Source: Hyphomicrobiales bacterium
GTDB taxonomy: Bacteria; Pseudomonadota; Alphaproteobacteria; Rhizobiales; NORP267
Length of the DNA: 64,000 bases
Reading direction: 5' to 3'
Assembly: GCA_021775875.1 (NCBI GenBank)
Contig: JAJFHA010000020.1
Span: 275,544-339,543 of the forward strand
Positions 17,969-26,449 of the stretch are shown in pieces. Each line of letters opens with the position of its first letter. The first letter of the stretch is position 1. Position numbers and translations under genes: made by a program. The notes beneath the pieces were generated by a model that saw only the letters and a program-made list of their open reading frames with translations, did no database searches and was not told where the DNA came from.

Positions 17969-18120
17969 GCGCGTGCATTATTATTACCAACTAGCAAATA
18001 GCTGGTTGCGGTCGTTCCTGAAATCCCACTTGAAAATTGAACGTCCCGGCCAGCGGAACCGCCGTTTGACGGATACCCGTTTAGCGGACACACGTTCGCG
18101 CAATCGCGCTGGAGGACAAT

Positions 18121-19746
18121 GTGGTACTGACGCTCCACAATACACTGACCCGGAAGAAAGCGCCGTTCACGCCGCTGGATCCGACAAATGTCCGCATGTA
18201 TGTGTGTGGGCCGACGGTCTATGACAATGCCCATATCGGCAACGCCCGCCCGATCATTGTCTTTGATGTGCTGTACCGGCTGCTGCGCCATATTTACGGA
18301 GCGGATCATGTCACTTACGCCCGTAACATCACCGACGTTGATGACAAGATCAACGACCGTGCGGCGAAAGAATATCCAGACCTGCCCCTGAACGAGGCGA
18401 TTGCTCAGGTGACGGAACTGACAACAGAACAATTCCACAAAGACATCGCGGCTTTGGGCGTCCTCGAACCAACTCATGAACCCGCATGCACCGACCACAT
18501 CCCGCAAATGGTCGAGATGATCAAAGTGCTGATCGCCAAGGAAAATGCCTATGAGGAGGAAGGCCACGTCCTGCTCGATACCACCAGCGTGCCGGATTAC
18601 GGCAGGCTTTCCGGGCGCTCGCTGGATGAAATGATCGCCGGTGCCCGTGTCGAAGTCGCTCCCTATAAACGCAACCCCGCCGATAGCGTTCTCTGGAAAC
18701 CTTCAACCGACGAGCAACCCGGATGGGACAGCCCCTGGGGTCGCGGCCGCCCCGGCTGGCACATCGAATGCTCGGCCATGGCGAAAGAATATCTCGGCAA
18801 AGTCTTTGACATCCACGGCGGCGGCATCGATTTAACCTTCCCCCACCACGAAAACGAACGCGCCCAATCAACCTGCGCCCACGGCACCAGCGAAATGGCC
18901 CAGGTCTGGATGCATAACGGCTACCTCCAGGTCGAAGGCCGCAAGATGAGCAAGTCCGAGGGGAACTTTGTGACGATCAGCGAGTTGTTGACCGGGGATG
19001 GATTTGGTGGGCGTCCTTGGCAGGGTGGTGTTTTACGACTCGCCATGTTGAAAACCCATTACCGCAAACCGATCGACTGGACTCTAAGTCAGTTGAAAGA
19101 ATGCCGGAAAGAAATGGAGTGGTTCAATCTTAAGGTAGATCACTCGATTGGACCAGGAAGGCTTGCTGCTGAACTGTCATCAGGACAATCCAGTCACCAT
19201 CCCGATCCCGGAATAATTTCAGCGCTGAGTGACGATCTCAATACACCCCTGGTTGTTAGCCGGCTTCATGAATTGGCTTCATCCGCAAAAAGCGAAAATG
19301 AGAAAATTGCACTTTTATACAACCTGCACTTTCTTGGACTGATGGGTCCGAGAGATTACAAGGCGTTTAGCGCAATGGGTTTTGTAACTGATACGTCGAT
19401 AGGTCAAATTTTGAATGCCCACGATCAATTCGACTTAGCGGAACGATTGCGGGTGGCACAAGTAAATGACAACCAGCAAAATTTCACAAGATTGATACAT
19501 GAAGTAGAAAGTTGGGGTGTTGAAGTAGAGATACGCCGTCGAATAGGAGATTTGAGTTTTAAAGCGCCAGACAGGGATTCTGAAAGCAAGAAAATTGCCG
19601 AAATTGAATTATTGATCGAAGCCCGCAACAAAGCCCGTGCTGAAAAGGATTTTGCCGAATCTGACCGCATCCGCGACGAGCTGGATGCCATGGGCATTGT
19701 CCTGAAAGACGGCCCCGAAGGCACCACGTGGGAGGTCAAGCGATGA
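18121..19746 (+). CDS. cysS: cysteinyl-tRNA synthetase
   Basis: Charges tRNA-Cys. Start is GTG with GGAGG at 18112-18116. The HIGH-type motif (HIGNARP), KMSKS at residues 275-279, and the zinc ligands Cys29, Cys217, His242 and Glu246 are present, so the catalytic core is intact. At 541 residues it is about 70 longer than the usual ~460-470, and the extra length lies after the KMSKS loop. By eye the DNA from about 19120 to 19600 is richer in A/T than the flanking parts of the same gene, while the last ~45 codons ([16 protein letters not shown]) return to normal family sequence. Confidence 0.92.
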   Translation: MVLTLHNTLTRKKAPFTPLDPTNVRMYVCGPTVYDNAHIGNARPIIVFDVLYRLLRHIYGADHVTYARNITDVDDKINDRAAKEYPDLPLNEAIAQVTELTTEQFHKDIAALGVLEPTHEPACTDHIPQMVEMIKVLIAKENAYEEEGHVLLDTTSVPDYGRLSGRSLDEMIAGARVEVAPYKRNPADSVLWKPSTDEQPGWDSPWGRGRPGWHIECSAMAKEYLGKVFDIHGGGIDLTFPHHENERAQSTCAHGTSEMAQVWMHNGYLQVEGRKMSKSEGNFVTISELLTGDGFGGRPWQGGVLRLAMLKTHYRKPIDWTLSQLKECRKEMEWFNLKVDHSIGPGRLAAELSSGQSSHHPDPGIISALSDDLNTPLVVSRLHELASSAKSENEKIALLYNLHFLGLMGPRDYKAFSAMGFVTDTSIGQILNAHDQFDLAERLRVAQVNDNQQNFTRLIHEVESWGVEVEIRRRIGDLSFKAPDRDSESKKIAEIELLIEARNKARAEKDFAESDRIRDELDAMGIVLKDGPEGTTWEVKR

Positions 19747-19763
19747 TGATTCAACACCCCATC

Positions 19764-19850
19764 CGTCATTCCGGCGAAAGCCGGAATCCAGTATTGCTCT
19801 CCGAGAACGCGGAACCATTGTTCTGGACTCCGGCTTTCGCCGGAGTGACG
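19764..19850. repeat. paired-hairpin palindromic repeat (REP-like)
   Basis: Two 28-base arms (19764-19791 and 19823-19850) are reverse complements of each other except at two positions. Each arm is itself a hairpin: ATTCCGGC-GAAA-GCCGGAAT on the left and ACTCCGGC-TTTC-GCCGGAGT on the right. The two differences between arms are compensatory within each small hairpin. Elements of this look recur in alphaproteobacterial intergenic DNA. It lies between cysS and a small membrane ORF. Confidence 0.75.
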
Positions 19851-19870
19851 ACGCTTGGGGCGTTCCCACG

Positions 19871-20002
19871 ATGACCGAAGATGAAGAAGCCCGGCGCAAG
19901 GCGAACCAGGTTCCGCGCCGCTGGATATGGCTCGCGGTGGCCAAACTTGTCGTGATCGCGATCATCACCCTGTGGGTGCTGCGCAGCTATAATCTGGTAT
20001 GA
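19871..20002 (+). CDS. small single-helix membrane peptide (43 aa)
   Basis: A short ORF beginning MTEDEEARRKANQ, with a charged N-terminus, a Pro/Arg-rich turn (VPRRW), then one hydrophobic helix of about 22 residues (IWLAVAKLVVIAIITLWVL) and a short RSYNLV tail. Orientation by the positive-inside rule puts the N-terminus in the cytoplasm. It fills the gap between cysS and the GFA gene, stopping 4 bases before the latter's ATG, which supports real translation as part of the operon. No function is recognised. Confidence 0.55.
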   Translation: MTEDEEARRKANQVPRRWIWLAVAKLVVIAIITLWVLRSYNLV

Positions 20003-20006
20003 AATT

Positions 20007-20480
20007 ATGAGTGAGATAAATTACACAGGCGGATGCCAATGCGGCGCGGTACGATACAATGCTGAAAGCCTTGGGCGTGCTTCCATCTGCCATTGTCGCA
20101 TGTGCCAAAAGGCGTTCGGCGGTTTTTTTGGCCCACTTGTTACCGCTTTCGGGCTGCGATGGACCCGTGGTAAACCGGCTCTTTATGCCAGTTCCAACAA
20201 AGTATCGCGGGGCTTTTGCACCGAATGCGGTACGCCACTGACCTATGATTGGGGCGGTGACATAGAGATCGCCATCGGCACGCTGGACGACCCGGAACAG
20301 GCTGCCCCGATATTGCAAGTCAACCCGGCGGACAAATTATCATTCTTCGACAATTTACATGCACTCCCCGTTCGCGACTTTGAAGCCGGATCGATTGAGG
20401 TAAAATTTATGGCCGGAATTTCGGACCTTCAACACCCAGACCATGACACTGTAATCTGGCCGCCAAAGGACAAACCATGA
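20007..20480 (+). CDS. GFA / CENP-V domain zinc protein
   Basis: A 157-residue protein of the glutathione-dependent formaldehyde-activating (GFA) fold. The zinc cysteines are visible in GGCQCGAVRY, CHCRMCQKAFGG and FCTECGTPL. Most bacterial members are not proven formaldehyde enzymes and are best regarded as zinc proteins, probably carbon-sulfur lyases or thiol-binding. Its stop overlaps the cimA start (ATGA), so the two are translationally coupled; the reason for that pairing is unknown. Confidence 0.85.
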   Translation: MSEINYTGGCQCGAVRYNAESLGRASICHCRMCQKAFGGFFGPLVTAFGLRWTRGKPALYASSNKVSRGFCTECGTPLTYDWGGDIEIAIGTLDDPEQAAPILQVNPADKLSFFDNLHALPVRDFEAGSIEVKFMAGISDLQHPDHDTVIWPPKDKP

Positions 20481-22084
20481 CCAAAGAGCGCCTATATTTG
20501 TTCGATACCACGCTGCGCGACGGGGCGCAGACCAGCGGGGTTGATTTCTCCGTTGAAAACAAGCGCACCATCGCCATGCTGCTTGATCAATTGGGTGTCG
20601 ATTATGTGGAAGGCGGTTACCCGGGCGCCAACCCGACGGACACTGAATTTTTCAGCTCTGCGCCAAAATTGGCAACCGCACGCCTAACCGCGTTCGGCAT
20701 GACCAAGCGGGCAGGGCGCTCGGCGTCTAACGATCCCGGTTTTGCGACGATCATGAATGCCGGCACTGACACCATCTGCCTAGTGGCCAAAAGCTGGGAC
20801 TATCATGTGGATCTGGCGCTTGGTATTTCGAACGAGGAAAATCTGCGCTCGATCCGGGAATCCGTCGAAGCGATTGTTGCTGGCGGCAAGGAAGCCATGA
20901 TCGATTGCGAACATTTCTTTGATGGCTACAAGGCCAACCCGGAATACGCGCTGCAATGCGCCAAAACGGCCCATCAGGCGGGTGCGCGCTGGGTTGTTCT
21001 ATGCGACACCAATGGTGGCACCATGCCGGATGAAATCATGACCATCGTCGGTGACGTGATCAAACACATTCCCGGCGAATATCTGGGCATCCATACCCAT
21101 AACGATACCGAACAGGCGGTTGCGAATACGCTGGCTGCGGTCTCCGCCGGGGTCCGACAGGTGCAGGGCACTTTGAACGGCCTGGGAGAAAGGTGCGGCA
21201 ACGCCAATCTTGTCTCGCTGATCCCAACCCTGCTGCTGAAACAGCCCTTCGCGGATCAATTTGAGATGGGCATCGACCGAGACAAGCTGAATACCCTGAC
21301 CCATGTGTCGCGGCAATTGGATGATTTGTTGAATGTGCAACCAGACCGCCACGCGGCCTATGTGGGCGAGGCGGCATTTGCCCATAAGGGTGGCATCCAT
21401 GTTTCCGCGGTTGAGAAAAACCCTGATACCTATGAACATGTTCCTCCGGAATCTGTCGGCAATCGGCGGCGGACCCTGGTGTCGGATCAAGCGGGCAAAT
21501 CAAATATCTTGGCCGAACTGAGCCGGCTTGGCATTGAGGCCGACAAGAACAACCCCTTCGTCCAGCAATTGCTGGATAAGGTGAAAGAGCATGAGGCAAT
21601 CGGCTACGCCTATGAAAGTGCACAGGCCTCATTCGAGATGCTGGCCCGACGCATTCTTGGTACCGTACCTGAATATTTTGACGTCCAGAGTTTCCGCGTC
21701 CTGGTGGAACGTCGCCACAATGCCCTTGGCGAATTGATCACCATGTCGGAGAGTACGGTCAAAGTGAAAGTCGATGGCCAGGTGATCATGTCGGTGGGTG
21801 AGGGCAACGGCCCGGTTAACGCTCTGGACCAAGCGTTACGCAAAGATTTGGGGCGTTATTCCGCGTTCCTCGATGATCTGGAACTGGTCGACTTCAAGGT
21901 GCGTATCCTGGACGGCGGCACGGGCGCGGTCACCCGTGTGCTGATAGAAAGTCAGGACGGCGCTGGCAAACGCTGGTTCACGGTCGGGGTCTCGGCAAAT
22001 ATCGTCGACGCCTCGTTCCGGGCACTCACCGATTCAATTTTCTATAAATTATTGAGAGACGGTGCCCCTTCGCCCGGTTCCTGA
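20477..22084 (+). CDS. cimA: (R)-citramalate synthase
   Basis: Condenses pyruvate with acetyl-CoA to citramalate, the first step of the threonine-independent isoleucine route. DTTLRDGAQ at the N-terminus is the HMGL-like TIM-barrel signature with the metal-binding Asp, HTHNDTEQAVAN holds the His metal ligands, and GLGERCGNANL is the usual second LeuA-family motif. The C-terminal regulatory (LeuA dimer) domain is complete at about residues 400-530. Length 535 and the GVDFSVENK segment suit CimA rather than 2-isopropylmalate synthase. Its last 43 bases overlap the convergent LOG gene. Confidence 0.9.
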   Translation: MTKERLYLFDTTLRDGAQTSGVDFSVENKRTIAMLLDQLGVDYVEGGYPGANPTDTEFFSSAPKLATARLTAFGMTKRAGRSASNDPGFATIMNAGTDTICLVAKSWDYHVDLALGISNEENLRSIRESVEAIVAGGKEAMIDCEHFFDGYKANPEYALQCAKTAHQAGARWVVLCDTNGGTMPDEIMTIVGDVIKHIPGEYLGIHTHNDTEQAVANTLAAVSAGVRQVQGTLNGLGERCGNANLVSLIPTLLLKQPFADQFEMGIDRDKLNTLTHVSRQLDDLLNVQPDRHAAYVGEAAFAHKGGIHVSAVEKNPDTYEHVPPESVGNRRRTLVSDQAGKSNILAELSRLGIEADKNNPFVQQLLDKVKEHEAIGYAYESAQASFEMLARRILGTVPEYFDVQSFRVLVERRHNALGELITMSESTVKVKVDGQVIMSVGEGNGPVNALDQALRKDLGRYSAFLDDLELVDFKVRILDGGTGAVTRVLIESQDGAGKRWFTVGVSANIVDASFRALTDSIFYKLLRDGAPSPGS

Positions 22085-22662
22085 TCGGCGAGCATTTCAG
22101 CCGCCCCTTGTAGCATCGGTACAACGTCCGCTATTTTGTCAGCGACAAGGTAGCGGACCATCAAACCTTCTCTAATAAATTCCTGTTCGCGCATATGTTC
22201 GAATAATTCGATCAGCGGCACCCAAAAATCCTTGATATTGGTAAGCAAAATAGGTTTGGCATGTTGCCCGAGTTGACCCCAAGTCAACATTTCAACGGTT
22301 TCTTCCAACGTACCGACGCCGCCGGGAAGCGCTACAAAGGCATCTGAACGTTCATACATCAGCTGCTTGCGCTCGTGCATGTTCCTGGTCACTATTAATT
22401 CTTGCACATCTTCAAGCATGCGTTCGCGGGAAGAGAGAAAATCAGGGATAATGCCCGTTACATGGCCGCCAGCTTCGAGAACCGAGCGGGCGACGATGCC
22501 CATCAATCCAAGGCTGCCGCCGCCATAGACAAGGCCGATATTGGCCGCCGCCAGAGCTTGCCCAAGTGCCTTTGCGGCGTCGCCATAGGCCGGATCGGTG
22601 CCTGGGCCCGAGCCGCAATAGACGCATACATGTTTTATCTTGTTCATGAACGCATCTGGCAT
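22042..22662 (-). CDS. LOG family protein (nucleoside-5'-monophosphate phosphoribohydrolase type)
   Basis: A Rossmann-fold protein of 206 residues with the family signature PGGVGTLEE and the earlier GLVYGGGSLGLMG. Relatives cleave cytokinin-riboside or purine 5'-monophosphates; older databases call them lysine decarboxylase-like, which is misleading. A start at 22647 (MNKIKHVCVYCGS) would match family N-termini better than 22662. The 3' end runs 43 bases into cimA on the opposite strand, an unusually long convergent overlap for two conserved genes. Confidence 0.87.
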   Translation of the reverse strand: MPDAFMNKIKHVCVYCGSGPGTDPAYGDAAKALGQALAAANIGLVYGGGSLGLMGIVARSVLEAGGHVTGIIPDFLSSRERMLEDVQELIVTRNMHERKQLMYERSDAFVALPGGVGTLEETVEMLTWGQLGQHAKPILLTNIKDFWVPLIELFEHMREQEFIREGLMVRYLVADKIADVVPMLQGAAEMLADQEPGEGAPSLNNL

Positions 22663-22775
22663 TTCTCAAGCCACGCCGTCAAGTTGCCAGTTTTTACGTC
22701 TCTATCGCTGACAAACGGGCTCTACCCACCTATATGTGGTCAGGTTAGAATCAATAAAATCTGTTACGGAAACGA

Positions 22776-24683
22776 ATGTCAGATATTGCCAACAAGGATG
22801 ATCTGCCAGCGGACGCAGACCCAGTTGAAGCCAGTCAATGGTCAACGCTGGTGCGGCTATGGCCCTTTATCTGGCCTGCTGATCGCCCCGACCTGAAGGT
22901 CCGGGTGTTGATCGCTCTTGCGCTTTTACTGGCGGCGAAGGTCGCCACCGTGATGGTGCCGTTTTTCTATAAAGCGGCTGTCGATCAACTGACAATCGAA
23001 CCGGGCAGCCCGGCCGCGCTCATTGTGGTGCCGCTGGCTATGGTGATCGCCTATGGCGTCGGGCGCGTCATGATGATCGTGTTTGCCCAGATACGCGACG
23101 CCTTATTCACCAAAGTTGGCCAGCACGCGGTCCGCACCCTGGCGCTGAAAACATTTGAGCAGATCCATCGTCTGTCCCTGCGCTTCCATCTGGAACGCCG
23201 TACCGGCGGGTTGGCGCGGGTTATCGAACGGGCCACCAAGGCGATTGAAGTCATCATCCGCTTCACGATCCTGAATACGATCCCGACCGTGCTGGAACTC
23301 GCTTTCATTGCCGGTATTCTCGGTCTCTATTTCGATCTCTGGTATCTCCTTGTGGTGGTGGTGACCGTGATTTTCTATGTCTGGTTCACATTTATGGTCA
23401 CCGAAATGCGGATCGCGATTAGGCGCGAAATGAACGAGTCTGATACAGATGCCTATGCCAAAGCCATCGACAGTCTGCTGAATTACGAAACCGTCAAATA
23501 TTTTGGCAACGAGGACTGGGAAGCCGGACGCTACGACACGGCATTTGCGCGCTATGAGAAGGCGGCCATAAAAACCTATATCTCGCTTGCAATCATGAAT
23601 AGCGGGCAGGCGGCCATTTTTACCGCCGGCCTGACCATTTGTATGATTATGGCGGGTTATGACGTTGTTGCAGGAACTCTGACCATCGGTGATTTTGTGA
23701 TGATCAACGCGTTCCTGATCCAGCTTTACATGCCACTCAATTTCATGGGCACCGTCTATCGTGAAATCAAACAGGGCCTCATCGATATCCAGATGATGTT
23801 TGAGCTGATCGGCAGAGAGCCTGAAATCAAGGACGCGCCGGGTGCGAATGATTTGATCGTGACAGATGGCGAAGTGCGGTTTGAGAATGTGCGTTTTGCT
23901 TACGAAGACGGCAGGCCGGTGCTGGAGGATTTATCGTTCACCGTCCCGCCCGGCCATACCGTCGCCATTGTTGGCCCGTCGGGTGCCGGCAAATCAACGC
24001 TGTCACGCATCCTGTACCGCTTTTATGATGTGGCCGCTGGCAGCGTAACTATTGATGGTCAGGATATCCGCGAAGTGACGCAGGCAAGCGTGCGCGCAGC
24101 TGTCGGCATGGTGCCGCAGGACACGGTGCTGTTCAACGATACCATCGCTTACAATATTCGCTATGGCCGCCCGGATGCATCCATGGATGAAGTTCAGGAA
24201 GCAGCCCGGTTGGCCCAGATCGACACCTTTATCGAGGCGCAACCGCAAGGCTACGACACGGAAGTTGGAGAGCGCGGCCTCAAATTGTCTGGTGGTGAAA
24301 AACAGCGCGTCGCCATCGCTCGAACCATTCTTAAAGGTCCGCCGATCTTGATGCTTGATGAAGCCACGTCGGCGCTTGACGTGAATACCGAGCGGGATAT
24401 CCAGTCAGCGCTTTCAAAAGTTGCCGAAAACCGCACCACGCTTGTGATAGCTCATCGGCTTTCGACCGTAGTCGATGCCGATGAGATAATTGTCATTGAT
24501 GCCGGGCGCATTATCGAACGTGGGCGTCATCGCCAATTGTTGAAAAAACCCGGTCTTTATGCCGAAATGTGGAACCGCCAGAAAGAAGCCCAGAAGGCGC
24601 GTGCAAATCTGGTCAATACGGTCGCCAATGTCGAAGACAGAATGTTGCCGGAAGCGGAGCGCTTTTCGCAAAAGTCCAAGTAG
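22776..24683 (+). CDS. ATM1-type ABC exporter
   Basis: A 635-residue half-transporter: six-helix membrane domain (residues about 45-330), then an ATPase domain with Walker A GPSGAGKST, signature LSGGEKQRVAIA, Walker B ILMLDEATSALD and switch His in IAHRLST. The EIKQGLIDIQMMFEL linker and NYETVKYFGNE are typical of the ATM1/HMT1 branch, which exports glutathione-linked sulfur or metal compounds for Fe-S assembly or metal resistance. Works as a homodimer in the inner membrane. Divergent from the LOG gene. Confidence 0.9.
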   Translation: MSDIANKDDLPADADPVEASQWSTLVRLWPFIWPADRPDLKVRVLIALALLLAAKVATVMVPFFYKAAVDQLTIEPGSPAALIVVPLAMVIAYGVGRVMMIVFAQIRDALFTKVGQHAVRTLALKTFEQIHRLSLRFHLERRTGGLARVIERATKAIEVIIRFTILNTIPTVLELAFIAGILGLYFDLWYLLVVVVTVIFYVWFTFMVTEMRIAIRREMNESDTDAYAKAIDSLLNYETVKYFGNEDWEAGRYDTAFARYEKAAIKTYISLAIMNSGQAAIFTAGLTICMIMAGYDVVAGTLTIGDFVMINAFLIQLYMPLNFMGTVYREIKQGLIDIQMMFELIGREPEIKDAPGANDLIVTDGEVRFENVRFAYEDGRPVLEDLSFTVPPGHTVAIVGPSGAGKSTLSRILYRFYDVAAGSVTIDGQDIREVTQASVRAAVGMVPQDTVLFNDTIAYNIRYGRPDASMDEVQEAARLAQIDTFIEAQPQGYDTEVGERGLKLSGGEKQRVAIARTILKGPPILMLDEATSALDVNTERDIQSALSKVAENRTTLVIAHRLSTVVDADEIIVIDAGRIIERGRHRQLLKKPGLYAEMWNRQKEAQKARANLVNTVANVEDRMLPEAERFSQKSK

Positions 24684-24761
24684 CTGCTTCTTTGATTTGT
24701 CGGTATAGTCCCGTGAAATCAGCACCACAGGCTTGGTTTATTTGAAAGGTTTATTCCCAAC

Positions 24762-25457
24762 GTGTTCGATTCCATTCTATCAACCCTGACCCCGATCCAT
24801 CGGGAAGGCTACCGGTTCATCGCAATTTTTGCAGCCCTGACCCTGGTTCTGTTCTGGCTGGCACAGCCGCTCGGATGGATCGGAATAATCCTGACCGCAT
24901 GGTGCGCCTATTTTTTCCGTGACCCGGAACGCATAACCCAGGTCCGCGACGGATTGGTGGTCAGCCCGGCCGATGGCCGGGTTTCGGCAATTGTCGAAGT
25001 GGTGCCACCGGCTGAAATGAATTTGGGCGTTGAATTACGCACCCGGATTTCAATTTTCATGAATGTTTTTGATTGCCACGTAAACCGCGCACCCGTAGCG
25101 GGCAGAATTTCACTTATCCATTATACCCCCGGCCTGTTTGTTAACGCCGAGCTGGACAAAGCGAGCGAAGACAATGAGCGAAATGCGCTTGTGCTTGAAA
25201 TGGACAATGGCGAAAAACTGGGTGTTGTCCAGATTGCCGGTCTGGTCGCGCGTCGGATTGTCTGTTGGGTGAAGGAAACCGAACCCCTTGGGGCAGGTGA
25301 GCGCTTTGGCTTGATCCGGTTCGGCTCGCGGCTTGATGTCTATTTGCCGCCGGGACAAAAATCCCTGATCAGCGAAGGCCAGCGGGCCATTGCCGGAGAG
25401 ACCATTCTGGCTGATCTGGTGAACGAAGAACCAGAGCGCGCGACCCGCGCCTCTTAA
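24762..25457 (+). CDS. psd: phosphatidylserine decarboxylase proenzyme (short form)
   Basis: Converts phosphatidylserine to phosphatidylethanolamine on the inner membrane. The 231-residue length is that of the short, alphaproteobacterial/archaeal-type enzyme. It has an N-terminal membrane stretch, the SPADGRVS motif, and near the C-terminus [11 protein letters not shown], where cleavage between Gly and Ser gives the pyruvoyl group. Start is GTG (VFDSIL). The immediate downstream gene makes its substrate. Confidence 0.92.
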   Translation: MFDSILSTLTPIHREGYRFIAIFAALTLVLFWLAQPLGWIGIILTAWCAYFFRDPERITQVRDGLVVSPADGRVSAIVEVVPPAEMNLGVELRTRISIFMNVFDCHVNRAPVAGRISLIHYTPGLFVNAELDKASEDNERNALVLEMDNGEKLGVVQIAGLVARRIVCWVKETEPLGAGERFGLIRFGSRLDVYLPPGQKSLISEGQRAIAGETILADLVNEEPERATRAS

Positions 25458-25495
25458 TCTGTTATATTGGCTCTCTAACAAAGCGAGTATTTGGT

Positions 25496-26443
25496 ATGGA
25501 TTGGCCTTTTCAACCTTTTGATCCGGAACGGCGCGGACGCAGAAAATTCCGCACGATCCCCATCCGCAGGCTGATCCCGAACGTTATTACTCTGCTTGCG
25601 ATCTGTATGGGGCTTACGGCTGTGCGGATGGCGATTGAGGGTCGCTTTGAACTGGCAATCGCTGCAATCGCCGCCGCTGCATTCCTGGATATGCTGGATG
25701 GCCGTGTCGCGAGGATGTTGAAAGCCACTTCACGATTTGGCGCGGAACTGGATTCACTGGCTGATTTTGTTAATTTTGGCGTCGCCCCGGCGGTCATTCT
25801 CTACAGCTGGTCGCTGGTGCAATTAAAGTCGGTGGGCTGGATGGCAGTGCTCGCATTCGCCATATGCTGTGTGCTGCGTCTGGCACGTTTCAATGTCGCG
25901 CTTGATGATGATAAACCGGCCTGGCAGAGTAATTATTTTGTGGGCATGCCCGCACCTGCCGGTGCGCTATCGTTGTTGTTGCCGCTTTATATCCACCAAC
26001 TAGATATTATCGGGGTCCGCGAACATCCTGTCCCCGTTATGGTTTTCAGCATTGCGGTTGCGTTCATGATGGTGAGCCGTATCCCAACATTTTCAGGAAA
26101 GGCCATTGGCGGCCGTATTTCGCTGGATCTGGTGGTGCCGCTTTTCTTTTTCTTCGTGCTGGCTGCAGCTTTTCTAATCTCGTTCCCCTGGCTCACCATG
26201 AGCCTGATAACGCTTGGCTATCTGATGTCCATTCCTGTCAGCTTTGTCTGGTTTTATCGCCAAAAAGAGCGCGAAGCCGCGAAGGAAGAAAAAGAGCGTT
26301 TGCCAGCTTCAACCGGGGGCAGGCGTCGGAAATCTGCTAAAACCACCGGAAAAAGCCAAAGCTCAGCAAGTGATATTTCGTCGGAAGGTGATCAATCGTC
26401 CGATGGCGATGAGTCACCGGACCATCCAACCCAGCTTCACTAG
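25496..26443 (+). CDS. pssA: CDP-diacylglycerol-serine O-phosphatidyltransferase
   Basis: Makes phosphatidylserine from CDP-diacylglycerol and serine, supplying Psd 38 bases upstream. The CDP-alcohol phosphatidyltransferase signature is complete: Asp68-Gly69, Ala72-Arg73, Gly82, Asp86 and Asp90. About seven hydrophobic segments follow. The last ~55 residues are a charged Lys/Ser/Asp-rich tail (REAAKEEKERL onwards) of low complexity, absent from minimal family members and probably cytoplasmic. Convergent with the RND permease gene, leaving only 6 bases between stops. Confidence 0.92.
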   Translation: MDWPFQPFDPERRGRRKFRTIPIRRLIPNVITLLAICMGLTAVRMAIEGRFELAIAAIAAAAFLDMLDGRVARMLKATSRFGAELDSLADFVNFGVAPAVILYSWSLVQLKSVGWMAVLAFAICCVLRLARFNVALDDDKPAWQSNYFVGMPAPAGALSLLLPLYIHQLDIIGVREHPVPVMVFSIAVAFMMVSRIPTFSGKAIGGRISLDLVVPLFFFFVLAAAFLISFPWLTMSLITLGYLMSIPVSFVWFYRQKEREAAKEEKERLPASTGGRRRKSAKTTGKSQSSASDISSEGDQSSDGDESPDHPTQLH

Positions 26444-26449
26444 ATCGAG

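Noticed and set aside
17854-18120. T-box-like or attenuator leader for cysS
   Set aside because: There are hairpins but no T-box sequence and no terminator T-run; T-boxes are not expected in this phylum.
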